NCBI GenBank assembly: GCA_945867505.1
Contig: CAMBIM010000009.1
Span: forward strand, 1 to 34,243
Direction: 5' to 3'
DNA length: 34,243 nt
DNA from: Chitinophaga pinensis
GTDB lineage: Bacteria > Bacteroidota > Bacteroidia > Chitinophagales > LD1
Notes under the pieces: model-generated
The model's database searches: none
What the model saw: the letters and a program-made list of their open reading frames with translations, nothing else
What the model was told of the DNA's origin: nothing
In this document: positions 19,650 through 28,139 of the stretch, piece after piece
Numbering within the stretch: the first letter of the stretch is position 1
Layout of the letters: every line of letters starts with the position of its first letter
Translations under genes and position numbers: made by a program

Positions 19650-20938
19650 TACTTGCTCTTTAATTTTTTCAAACGAATGCTTACCGCGTTTTTATGCGCT
19701 GACAAATTTTCGGCTTCTGCCATTACCTCAATCACACTTCCTATATTCTTAATTCCCTTCGGTGAAATTTTCTGATAGGTAACTTTCTTTACAAAAGAAT
19801 TTAACGATACTCCCCCGTAAACTCTTGCATAACCATTAGTTGGCAAAGTGTGATTAGTGCCGCTGGCATAATCTCCGGCACTTTCGGGGGTATAATTGCC
19901 AATGAAAACCGAACCGGCATTCACCACATTTTTTATAAAATAATTTTCATCCTTAACTGCTAATATCAAATGCTCCGGTGCGTATTGATTTATAATTTCA
20001 ACCGCTTCATGCTTGTTCTTAACCAAAATTATTTTTGAGTGCAGAAGGGCTTGCGCTGCAATATCTTTGCGAGGCAATTCTTTTAACTGATGAGCAACTT
20101 CATCCTTCACCTTTGTTATAATACTTTCTTTTATCGCAACAAATATTACCTGCGAATCTGCGCCATGTTCTGCCTGCGAAAGCAAATCGGCTGCCACAAA
20201 AGAAGGCTCGCAACTTTCATCGCCTACCACTAAAACTTCTGACGGTCCTGCGGGCATATCAATAGCCACACCTTCTTTTTGTATTAACTGCTTAGCAACA
20301 GTTACATATTGATTTCCAGGTCCAAAAATCTTATCAATTTTCGCAATAGTTTTTGTTCCGTATGCCATTGCAGCTATTGCTTGCGCTCCACCTGTTTTAT
20401 ATATTTCACGAACGCCACAAAGTTGCGCAGCAAACAAAATAGCTGGATGAATTGTTCCTTCCCCATTAGGTGGTGTGCACAGCACAATTCTTTTGCAGCC
20501 TGCAATACTTGCAGGTGTAGCCAACATTAAAACAGTGGAGAACAAAGGCGCACTTCCCCCGGGTATATACAAACCTACATTTTGTATAGCTCTGCTTTCG
20601 CGCCAGCAAACAACACCCTTAGTGGTTTCAATTTTCTTCTCTTTCAGATGCTGTGCCTGATGAAATTTTTTGATGTTGCTGTATGCTCTTTCAATTGCCT
20701 GCTTCAACTTTTTATCGATTAACCCTTGCGCTTGTTTTATTTCTTTAGCTGATACCCCAAGTTCTTTCACAAATGCTTTATCAAACTTCAGTGCATAACT
20801 TCTTAACGCAGCATCGCCATTCTTTTTCACCTCATTCAGAATTTGCTGCACTGTTTTTTCAATAGCCGCGCTATCTGCCGAAGGCCGCTTCAACAATTTT
20901 TCTAAATCTTTTTGCTTTGGATATTTTACAATTTGCAT
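19649..20938 (-). CDS. hisD: Histidinol dehydrogenase
   Basis: VGLYIPGGSAPLFSTVLMLATPA, IFGPGNQYVTVAKQ, DMPAGPSEVLV, AEHGADSQ, SAGDYASGTNHTLPT. Confidence 0.96.
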   Translation of the reverse strand: MQIVKYPKQKDLEKLLKRPSADSAAIEKTVQQILNEVKKNGDAALRSYALKFDKAFVKELGVSAKEIKQAQGLIDKKLKQAIERAYSNIKKFHQAQHLKEKKIETTKGVVCWRESRAIQNVGLYIPGGSAPLFSTVLMLATPASIAGCKRIVLCTPPNGEGTIHPAILFAAQLCGVREIYKTGGAQAIAAMAYGTKTIAKIDKIFGPGNQYVTVAKQLIQKEGVAIDMPAGPSEVLVVGDESCEPSFVAADLLSQAEHGADSQVIFVAIKESIITKVKDEVAHQLKELPRKDIAAQALLHSKIILVKNKHEAVEIINQYAPEHLILAVKDENYFIKNVVNAGSVFIGNYTPESAGDYASGTNHTLPTNGYARVYGGVSLNSFVKKVTYQKISPKGIKNIGSVIEVMAEAENLSAHKNAVSIRLKKLKSK

Positions 20939-20948
20939 CTCTGTATTT

Positions 20949-20974
20949 AAGTCCCCTTTAAGGAATTTAGGGGT
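20949..20974. repeat. Short palindromic element AAGTCCCCTTTAAGGAATTTAGGGGT in the hisG-hisD gap
   Basis: CCCCT/AGGGG stem; resembles in sequence the hairpin at 14813-14844 (AAGTCCTCTCCTTCGGATAGGATTTAGGAGAG on the other strand). Confidence 0.5.
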
Positions 20975-21838
20975 TTACATCACCATTTTTTCAATAGGCA
21001 CCACTAAAATTCCCTGAGCGCCCAGTTTTTTTAATCCATCAATCTTATCCCAAAATTCGTTTTCGCTTATAACCGAATGCAAGGAACTCCAGCCTTCTTC
21101 TGCCAAAGGAAGAATGGTTGGGCTTTTCATTCCCGGCAGCAAGGCAATTATCTCCTGCAATTTATTGTTGGGCGCATTCAGCAAAATGTATTTGTTGTTA
21201 CGTGCCGACAAAACTGCGTTTATTCGGAACAATAATTTATCGAACAAGTTCTTAGCCTCTGCACTTAAATTCTTGCCGGTAATTAAAACTGCTTCTGACT
21301 GAAACAAAACCTCCACTTCTTTCAAACCGTTTTTAAAAAGAGTAGACCCCGTACTTACTATATCGCAAATGCCATCTGCCAAACCAATGTTCGGAGCAAT
21401 TTCCACCGAACCTGAAATTTCATGAATCTCTGCACTCAGGTTATTCTTCTTCAAAAACTGCTGAAGTGTATTCGGATAAGAAGTTGCCAGTTTCTTTCCA
21501 TCAAAATAATTCAACCCGTTATAATTTTCGTTCTTAGGTATAGCCAGCGAAACTTTGCATTTACTAAAACCTAAACGTTGAATCACTTTTACTTCATGCG
21601 GTTTTTCAATCAGCAGGTTTTCGCCAATAATGGCAATGTCCGCCACACCATCTTCTATGTATTGAGGAATATCGCTGTTGCGCAAAAAGAAAAGTTCCAA
21701 GGGAAAATTTCTTGCGGTTACTTTCAATTGGTCTTCGCCATTATCAATGGCAATGCCACAATCTTTAATCAGCTTGAGCGAATCTTCATTCAACCGCCCC
21801 GATTTTTGAACAGCTATTCTTAGTTTTTTATCTGCCAT
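20975..21838 (-). CDS. hisG: ATP phosphoribosyltransferase
   Basis: Likely start MADKKLRIAVQKSGRLNEDSL within ORF 20975..21916; EDGVADIAIIGENLL, DGICDIVSTGSTL. Confidence 0.95.
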   Translation of the reverse strand: MADKKLRIAVQKSGRLNEDSLKLIKDCGIAIDNGEDQLKVTARNFPLELFFLRNSDIPQYIEDGVADIAIIGENLLIEKPHEVKVIQRLGFSKCKVSLAIPKNENYNGLNYFDGKKLATSYPNTLQQFLKKNNLSAEIHEISGSVEIAPNIGLADGICDIVSTGSTLFKNGLKEVEVLFQSEAVLITGKNLSAEAKNLFDKLLFRINAVLSARNNKYILLNAPNNKLQEIIALLPGMKSPTILPLAEEGWSSLHSVISENEFWDKIDGLKKLGAQGILVVPIEKMVM

Positions 21839-22053
21839 AATTGTTTTGTATCGTTCAAAAAAGGTTGACTGATGTAGTAAAAGTAAATATTTAAAGAATC
21901 TCGAGAGTTGATACATCTTTAGGCTCTTTTCCCATAATTTTGCAGATATAATATGATAGCCTATTACTTTCTTCCTGTAGGAGCTAAATTCCTATCCCTT
22001 GCATGGAGAAGAAAGAATGGTCAATTCGTTCTTGATTATTTGACTTTATTTAA

Positions 22054-22070
22054 TAAGCAATAGTTGCTTA
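22054..22070. other. Perfect inverted repeat TAAGCAA-TAG-TTGCTTA overlapping the rng stop codon
   Basis: 7-bp arms, 3-nt loop; the rng stop (minus strand TAA) lies within the right arm. Confidence 0.6.
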
Positions 22071-23618
22071 GTCAATCTTTATCTCCTCATCGTTATCATC
22101 AAAAAACTTGTAATCGGTGATTCCCAGTGTTTCGCTTGGGTTAATCGAAATCCATTTTTTGTGTTTAAAGAACCACTTGGTGCGCAGCGAAGGGAATCCT
22201 TTACGAAGGTAAGCACCAACTATCGGGTGGCAATACAAGGTCAATTTTGCATGCGTTGTCAACAGGTGCGTTAAATCACTTTCAATAGTATCTAATAACA
22301 AGAGCGATGAAGTAATTTCTCCGGTGCCGCCACAGGTAGGGCAGCTTTCGGTGGTAGCAATATTTATTTCGGGGCGCACACGTTCGCGCGTAATCTGCAT
22401 AAGGTTGAACTTCGAAAGTGGAAGAATGGTATGTGTAGCGCGATCGCTATCCATAATCTCTTTCATTTTATTTTGCAAGTCCTTCTTGTTATCCTGATTT
22501 TTCATGTCGATAAAATCGATAACAATAATGCCACCCAAATCGCGCAGACGAAGTTGCCGTCCAATTTCTTCAGCCGCCTCCATGTTTACTTTCAGCGCAT
22601 TGGTTTCCTGCGTGCCATCTACACTGGTGCGGTGACCGCTGTTTACATCAATTACGTGGCAGGCCTCAGTCTTCTCTATAATAATATAACTGCCATTAGG
22701 CATGTTCACCGTTTTGCCGAACGAAGCTTTAATCTGTTTGGTAATTCCGTAATGGTCGAAAATAGGCGCAGTGCCGTTATAGCGTTGAACAATATCTTTT
22801 TTCTCGGGTGCGTTTAGTGTAATGTAATCTTCAATTTCCTTAGCCAGTTTTACATCGTTGGTTACAATTTTGTTGAATTGCGGAGAAAGCAAATCGCGGA
22901 GAATACCCGTGGTTTTGTTCATCTCGCTTAGCACTTTAGTAACCGGCACAGCCCCCTTCAGGTTGCGCATCATTTCCTGCCACTTGTTTTGCAGTTGCAA
23001 TAAATCCTGATGAAGCTCTGCCGCATTTTTACCAGCAGCCACGGTTCTTACAATTACACCAAAGTTCTTAGGCTTCAGGCTTTCTACCAACACCTTCAAT
23101 CGTTTGCGCTCTTCTGCCGAATCAATTTTTTTAGAAACCCCCACCGAATCGTTGAAAGGAACAAGAACCAAAAACCGTCCTGCCAAAGAAATCTCGCAAG
23201 TCAATCGCGGGCCTTTGGTAGATATCGGTTCTTTAAGAATTTGCACCAATAAATGGTTCTTGCTTTGCAACACCTCCTTTACGTTACCGGTTTTTACAAT
23301 TTCTTTCTGCATGTCAAACCCGTTCAGCATTTGCTCGGGTGAAACGTTTCCCGCCACACATTGTGTGGTAAATTTCATTACCGAACGAATATCGGGGCTC
23401 AAATCGGTGTAGTGCAAAAAGGCATCTTTTTCGTGCCCTACCTCAATAAATGCCGCGTTTAAGCCGGGCATTATCTTCTTAATCTTTCCAAGGTAAATAT
23501 CACCAACCGTAAATTGGTTGCTGCTTCTGTCCTGATGCAGTTCGGTCAGGTACTTGTTTTCTAACAAAGCAATATCAATCCCCTCGGGGCTTGAATCAAT
23601 AATCAGTTCTTTGTTCAC
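22068..23618 (-). CDS. rng: Ribonuclease E/G family protein
   Basis: 516 aa; VGDIYLGKIKKIMPGLNAAFIEVGHEKDAFLHYTDLS (S1), VIDVNSGHRTSVDG, GGIIVIDFIDMK, CPTCGGTGEI. Confidence 0.94.
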   Translation of the reverse strand: MNKELIIDSSPEGIDIALLENKYLTELHQDRSSNQFTVGDIYLGKIKKIMPGLNAAFIEVGHEKDAFLHYTDLSPDIRSVMKFTTQCVAGNVSPEQMLNGFDMQKEIVKTGNVKEVLQSKNHLLVQILKEPISTKGPRLTCEISLAGRFLVLVPFNDSVGVSKKIDSAEERKRLKVLVESLKPKNFGVIVRTVAAGKNAAELHQDLLQLQNKWQEMMRNLKGAVPVTKVLSEMNKTTGILRDLLSPQFNKIVTNDVKLAKEIEDYITLNAPEKKDIVQRYNGTAPIFDHYGITKQIKASFGKTVNMPNGSYIIIEKTEACHVIDVNSGHRTSVDGTQETNALKVNMEAAEEIGRQLRLRDLGGIIVIDFIDMKNQDNKKDLQNKMKEIMDSDRATHTILPLSKFNLMQITRERVRPEINIATTESCPTCGGTGEITSSLLLLDTIESDLTHLLTTHAKLTLYCHPIVGAYLRKGFPSLRTKWFFKHKKWISINPSETLGITDYKFFDDNDEEIKID

Positions 23619-23698
23619 AATAAATAATTTAATCCCGCACAGGGCAGGATGTTGAAAAATTCGGTAAGGTAGGTCCGAGTAAAGTAAAGGAATGAAGT

Positions 23699-23745
23699 GC
23701 GTTAGCGATACGCGGGATGAGTGAAGGCACCCCGCGCATCAACGC
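23699..23745 (-). other. Strong RNA hairpin in the gap between the 29-aa ORF and rng
   Basis: Inner stem 23707-23716/23731-23740 (10 bp with one G-U on the minus strand), outer stem GCGTT 23699-23703 / AACGC 23741-23745, 3-nt bulge 23704-23706; no U-tract after it. Confidence 0.65.
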
Positions 23746-23751
23746 GAAGAA

Positions 23752-23841
23752 TTACTTCTTCTTGTGACGGTTCTTTCTCAAACGTTTTTTGCGTTTGTGG
23801 GTAGCAATCTTATGACGTTTTCTCTTTTTTCCGCAAGGCAT
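23752..23841 (-). CDS. 29-aa highly basic micro-protein (candidate ribosome-associated protein)
   Basis: Translation MPCGKKRKRHKIATHKRKKRLRKNRHKKK*; below the ORF-track size cutoff; located between the TPR gene and rng on the same strand. Confidence 0.75.
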   Translation of the reverse strand: MPCGKKRKRHKIATHKRKKRLRKNRHKKK

Positions 23842-23868
23842 GGCTCGTGTTTTATTGTTTCTAAATGG

Positions 23869-24705
23869 TTAGCCGTTAGGCTTTTTAATACTCTGTATGT
23901 AATTCTCAATTTCCTTCTTCGCCTTAGGGTCGCTAACTGTTTTTTTGCAGCGTTCCAGCATTTCTACTGCCTTTGTCTTGTTTCCCTGTCCGTTGTAAGC
24001 TTCTGCTAACATCAGTAGCGCTTCGGAATTTTGAGGTCGCAAATATAAAATTTTTTCTAAGCGCGCAATGGCTTTATCATACTGCCCTGAAATTATCCCG
24101 AATCTGCCCAGCATTAACAGGGCATCTACATTGGTAGAATCCTGCCTAACAATTTCCAGCAAAATAGAAACTCCCTGCATGGGCGCACCGCCATTTTCCA
24201 TAAAAGCACCTGCCAAACGTATTTTGTTGTTGGTATTAGTAGAGTCTAAATCAACTGCTTTTTGGTAGCACGAAACCGCGTTGCTGCTCAAAAAATTCTT
24301 GGCTTTTTCGTCAGGTGCGGTTTGCATGAGCATGGTGTTGTAATCGCCAGCACCTATATAAGAATCTGCGGTGTTTTCCTTTTCTGCCAGCTTAATGGCA
24401 TAGTAAGCAATGGCAATAGGCTTGTCCAGTTTCTGATACTCTGTAATTACTTCTTTATAAGAACCCGCTTGAAGTAGCTTCTCGATTTTTGCCTGTGTTG
24501 CCTTATCAGCAATTTTGGAGTTGGTCTCCCTTATATATTGTTCAATATCTAAACTTTCGTGAGCGTGTTGTTCCTCTTGCTTCATAGCAGGTTGTGTGCC
24601 ATCGGCTGTTTTTTCGGGTTTAGTCTTTTTAGTATCAGCAAAAAGATATATGCCAAAGCAAAGCACGGCACAAAGGGAAACGACAATGATTTGATTTCTA
24701 GTCAT
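23869..24705 (-). CDS. Tetratricopeptide repeat protein with N-terminal membrane anchor
   Basis: 278 aa; IIVVSLCAVLCFGIYLFA anchor; TPR-like VDALLMLGRFGIISGQYDKAIARLEKILYLRPQNSEALLMLAEAYNGQGNKTKAVEMLERC. Confidence 0.85.
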   Translation of the reverse strand: MTRNQIIVVSLCAVLCFGIYLFADTKKTKPEKTADGTQPAMKQEEQHAHESLDIEQYIRETNSKIADKATQAKIEKLLQAGSYKEVITEYQKLDKPIAIAYYAIKLAEKENTADSYIGAGDYNTMLMQTAPDEKAKNFLSSNAVSCYQKAVDLDSTNTNNKIRLAGAFMENGGAPMQGVSILLEIVRQDSTNVDALLMLGRFGIISGQYDKAIARLEKILYLRPQNSEALLMLAEAYNGQGNKTKAVEMLERCKKTVSDPKAKKEIENYIQSIKKPNG

Positions 24706-24718
24706 AATATAAAACGAA

Positions 24719-24749
24719 AATAGGTTTACGAACTTGCCGCAAACCTATT
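24719..24749 (-). terminator. Hairpin downstream of the HU gene
   Basis: AATAGGTTT (24719-24727) / AAACCTATT (24741-24749), 9-bp perfect stem, 13-nt loop; followed on the minus strand by TTCGTTTTATATT. Confidence 0.5.
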
Positions 24750-24773
24750 CCTAAATTTGTATTGACGAAAAAT

Positions 24774-25103
24774 TTATTCCCCTTCTTCGGGTTGACCTTG
24801 CGGATGCGGCTCTTGACCGGGTATTAAGTGTTTTTTAACCTGATCCATAAAAATTTGTGCTGGCTTAAAGGCAGGAATGTAATGCTCAGGGATAACTACC
24901 GTTTCGTTTCGGGTTATAATTCTGCCTAACTTTTGTGCGCGTTTTTTAGGAATAAAACTTCCAAAGCCTCTTACGTATACACTCTCCCCGCTTTTTACTT
25001 GATTCTTTACTTCCTTAAAAAATGCTTCTAAGGTTATTAGTACATCGGTTTTAGGAACACCTGTTACATCTGCGATTTTACTTACTATGTCAACTTTTCT
25101 CAT
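24774..25103 (-). CDS. HU/IHF family DNA-binding protein
   Basis: MRKVDIVSKIADVTGVPKTDV...GESVYVRGFGSFIPKKRAQKLGRIITRNETVVIPEHYIPAFKPA. Confidence 0.93.
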   Translation of the reverse strand: MRKVDIVSKIADVTGVPKTDVLITLEAFFKEVKNQVKSGESVYVRGFGSFIPKKRAQKLGRIITRNETVVIPEHYIPAFKPAQIFMDQVKKHLIPGQEPHPQGQPEEGE

Positions 25104-25198
25104 ACGCTTGGGTTTAGATTTAGTGCAAATTATAATTCTTGTATAAAGGTGGCAAATATTTTTTCAAACAAAAACTTTCTTCTTTGCTACACAATTTG

Positions 25199-26257
25199 AT
25201 GAAAAACAAATCTTTCGCTACAATCTTACTTAACTGGCATAAAGAAGAAAACACGCGTGAGATGCCGTGGAAGGGAGAAAAAAATCCGTATTACATCTGG
25301 TTGAGCGAAATTATTTTGCAGCAAACGAGGGTGGAGCAGGGCTTGCCTTATTTTTTGCGCTTCAAACAAAAATACCCTACTGTAAAAGATTTGGCGAACG
25401 CTAAAGAAGATGATGTAATGAAGTTGTGGCAAGGCTTGGGTTATTATTCTCGCGCTAGAAATTTGCATGAAACGGCTAAGAACGTTCAGCAGAATTTTAA
25501 AGGAAAATTTCCGGAAACATTTGATGAATTGAAGACGCTAAAAGGCGTGGGCGATTATACTGCCGCTGCCATTGCCTCGTTTGCGTTTGGCGAAAACAAG
25601 GCAGTGGTAGATGGAAATGTAATTCGCGTGTTGGCTCGCGTGTTAGGGGTTGAAACTGCGTTTGATACGACCGAAGGCAAAAAGAAATTTGCGCAACTGG
25701 CGCGAGAGTTAATTGACGAAAAAAATCCTGCTGCATACAATCAAGCCATCATGGATTTTGGCGGAGTGGTTTGCTCGCCCAAAAATCCGAAGTGTGAAGA
25801 TTGTCCGTTTACGAGAATTTGTGTGGCAAAAAATCATGAGTTGATTGAACAACTTCCGTATAGGGAGAAGCGAACAAAAATCACCAACCGCTACTTTAAT
25901 TATCTATTAATAAAGAGCGATAAGGAAATTGTAATTAGAAAAAGAACGGGAAACGATATTTGGCAAAACCTTTACGAATTGCCGATGATTGAAACGCCAA
26001 AAACCTTGAAGAAGGGTTTTGCAGAAGCCATTGTCAAGCAGCTTGGCACAAAACAATTTGCTATTAAATCGTATTCGGAAGAAACTACTCAACTGCTTTC
26101 ACACCGCAAAATTCATTTTCGATTTATTGAAGTGGAGTTGACTGATTTTAAATCATTCTCATTGGCAAATGCTCAGAAAGTAAAGCTGAACGCACTTTCT
26201 AAATTCGCCTTTCCAAAAACACTACACTTGTATTTACTTGAAAAGTCCTTATTTTAG
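25199..26257 (+). CDS. mutY: A/G-specific adenine glycosylase
   Basis: Likely start MKNKSFATILLNWH within ORF 25139..26257; MPWKGEKNPYYIWLSEIILQQTRVEQGLPYF, GVGDYTAAAIASFAF, VVDGNVIRVLARVLG, Fe-S CxxxxxxCxxCxxxxxC. Confidence 0.95.
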   Translation: MKNKSFATILLNWHKEENTREMPWKGEKNPYYIWLSEIILQQTRVEQGLPYFLRFKQKYPTVKDLANAKEDDVMKLWQGLGYYSRARNLHETAKNVQQNFKGKFPETFDELKTLKGVGDYTAAAIASFAFGENKAVVDGNVIRVLARVLGVETAFDTTEGKKKFAQLARELIDEKNPAAYNQAIMDFGGVVCSPKNPKCEDCPFTRICVAKNHELIEQLPYREKRTKITNRYFNYLLIKSDKEIVIRKRTGNDIWQNLYELPMIETPKTLKKGFAEAIVKQLGTKQFAIKSYSEETTQLLSHRKIHFRFIEVELTDFKSFSLANAQKVKLNALSKFAFPKTLHLYLLEKSLF

Positions 26258-26293
26258 ACTTCTACAAATTATATCACAACAAAATTCAGAGTC

Positions 26294-26728
26294 ATGGTTA
26301 ACAAAGTATTTCTTATAGGCAGATTGGGCAAAGACCCGGTTGTAAAACATTTCGATAACGGTGGCGCAATTGCCGAATTTACCGTTGCTACGGATGATAG
26401 TTACAAAGACAAACAAGGCAACAAAGTAGAGCAGACTGATTGGCACAACGTAAAAATTCCTACACCTAAGTTAGCCGAGGTAGCAGAAAAATATTTGAAG
26501 AAAGGCAGCTTGGTTCACATAGAAGGCAAAATAAAAACGCGTTCTTATGATGATAAAGACGGCAACAAACGCTACGTAACCGAAGTAGTTTGCGAAGGCT
26601 TTAAAATGCTCGATAGCAAAAAAGATTCTGCCGGTGGTGGAAATTATTCTTCATCATCTAACACTTCATCCTCCAATCAGGAAGCTCCGGCAACTACATC
26701 TGCTGCCGATGACGATTTACCTTTTTAA
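26294..26728 (+). CDS. ssb: Single-stranded DNA-binding protein
   Basis: MVNKVFLIGRLGKDPVVKHF...IEGKIKTRSY, acidic C-terminal tip DDDLPF. Confidence 0.95.
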   Translation: MVNKVFLIGRLGKDPVVKHFDNGGAIAEFTVATDDSYKDKQGNKVEQTDWHNVKIPTPKLAEVAEKYLKKGSLVHIEGKIKTRSYDDKDGNKRYVTEVVCEGFKMLDSKKDSAGGGNYSSSSNTSSSNQEAPATTSAADDDLPF

Positions 26729-26738
26729 TTTTTTAGCC

Positions 26739-26778
26739 AATACCAAGTGGTGAGAAATATTTCTCACCACTTGGTATT
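26739..26778. terminator. Perfect 40-bp palindrome between ssb and gldE
   Basis: AATACCAAGTGGTGAGAAAT|ATTTCTCACCACTTGGTATT, 20-bp arms, no mismatches and no spacer. Confidence 0.8.
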
Positions 26779-26792
26779 TACCACTCTCCAAT

Positions 26793-28139
26793 ATGGACTC
26801 TCCCGTCAGTTTGCAAATTATTCATCAGGCGCTTTTAAACGCGCCCACTACTTCTGTTTTTGTTGCCAACGGTATTATTCTGGTTATGATTTTTTGCTCA
26901 GCAGTAATGTCTGCCACTGAAATTGCTTACTTCTCGTTGAGCAATGTAGAAGTAGATTCGCTACGCGAAAGCGAAGATGCAGCGGATAACCGCGTGGGCA
27001 AGTTGCTGGATAATTCGCGGTATCTGCTTTCAACAATTCTTATCAGCAATAACTTGGTGAACATTGGCGTGGTGGTTACTTCTTATTATGTAACCAAGCG
27101 CATGTTCAACTTTCAGGATTTTGCTTTCGGCACTTTTCTACTTCCCGGTTACGCCATCGAATTTATTTGGAACGTTTTGATTGTTACTTTTTTCCTGGTG
27201 CTGTTTGGCGAAGCCACACCAAAAGTTTATGCCACACACAACAAAGTAAAAATTGCGCGAGCCATGAGCGGCTTTTTAAACATACTGGTAAAAGTGATGC
27301 AACCGGTAAACTTTCTTTTAGTTGGCGGAACGCAATCCATAGAAAAGCGATTAAAACGCCACAATGCAGAAATTGATATTGAAGAAATAAATAAGGCTAT
27401 TGAAATTACGGTAGAGAAAAAAGAATCTAAGCAAGATGCCAAGTTGTTGAAAGGAATAGTTCACTTCGGAAACATTATGGTGAAGCAGGTCATGCGCCCG
27501 CGCACCGATGTAATTTCGCTCGATTATGATTTCAACTTTAACGAGCTAATGGCTTTTGTAAGAGAGAATGGCTATTCGCGTTATCCGGTTTTTAAAGAAA
27601 ATCCCGATAACGTAGTGGGCGTGCTGAACATAAAAGATTTGATTGAGCATTTGAATCAAGATGAAAGTTTTGGTTGGCAGAGTATGGTGCGCGAACCTTT
27701 CTTTGTGCCGGAAACAAAAAAGATTGATGACTTGTTGCGCGAAATTCAACAGAACAGAAAACACTTGGCGGTGGTGGTAGATGAATACGGTGGCACCTGC
27801 GGCATTATTACGCTGGAAGATATTGTAGAAGAAGTAGTGGGCGATATTACCGATGAGTTTGATGAAGCAACTGAAACCGGTTTCCGAAAAATTGATGACA
27901 AGAATTTTTTGTTTGATGGAAAAACTCCGTTGACCGATGCTTGCCGCTTAATGGAAATAGAACTTGATACGTTTGAAGAAATAAAAGGCGAATCGGAATC
28001 CCTTGCAGGTTTAATACTTGAAATTGCCGGACGCATTCCTAAAAATGGCGAAGAGTTGCGAATGAATAATTACAAATTCGCCATCATATCGGTGTTGAAT
28101 AATAGAATTGAAAAAGTGAAAATCACGAATGAGGTATAG
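26793..28139 (+). CDS. gldE: GldE, CNNM/HlyC-type transporter family (DUF21 + CBS pair + CorC domain)
   Basis: 448 aa; MSATEIAYFSLSNVE, VKQVMRPRTDVISLD, AVVVDEYGGTCGIITLEDIVEEVVGDI; located ssb-gldE-gldD. Confidence 0.88.
   Translation: MDSPVSLQIIHQALLNAPTTSVFVANGIILVMIFCSAVMSATEIAYFSLSNVEVDSLRESEDAADNRVGKLLDNSRYLLSTILISNNLVNIGVVVTSYYVTKRMFNFQDFAFGTFLLPGYAIEFIWNVLIVTFFLVLFGEATPKVYATHNKVKIARAMSGFLNILVKVMQPVNFLLVGGTQSIEKRLKRHNAEIDIEEINKAIEITVEKKESKQDAKLLKGIVHFGNIMVKQVMRPRTDVISLDYDFNFNELMAFVRENGYSRYPVFKENPDNVVGVLNIKDLIEHLNQDESFGWQSMVREPFFVPETKKIDDLLREIQQNRKHLAVVVDEYGGTCGIITLEDIVEEVVGDITDEFDEATETGFRKIDDKNFLFDGKTPLTDACRLMEIELDTFEEIKGESESLAGLILEIAGRIPKNGEELRMNNYKFAIISVLNNRIEKVKITNEV

Noticed and set aside
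21839-22067. Possible histidine attenuator/leader peptide upstream of hisG
   Set aside because: The upstream in-frame extension MYQLSRFFKYLLLLHQSTFFERYKTI and the short ORF MGKEPKDVSTLEIL contain no run of His codons, and no clear terminator/antiterminator pair was seen.
25497-25740. Two overlapping minus-strand ORFs antisense to mutY
   Set aside because: No recognisable motifs; MutY on the other strand is unambiguous.
27746-28036. Minus-strand ORF antisense to gldE
   Set aside because: Low-complexity Ser-rich translation fully shadowing a well-supported CDS; typical antisense artefact.
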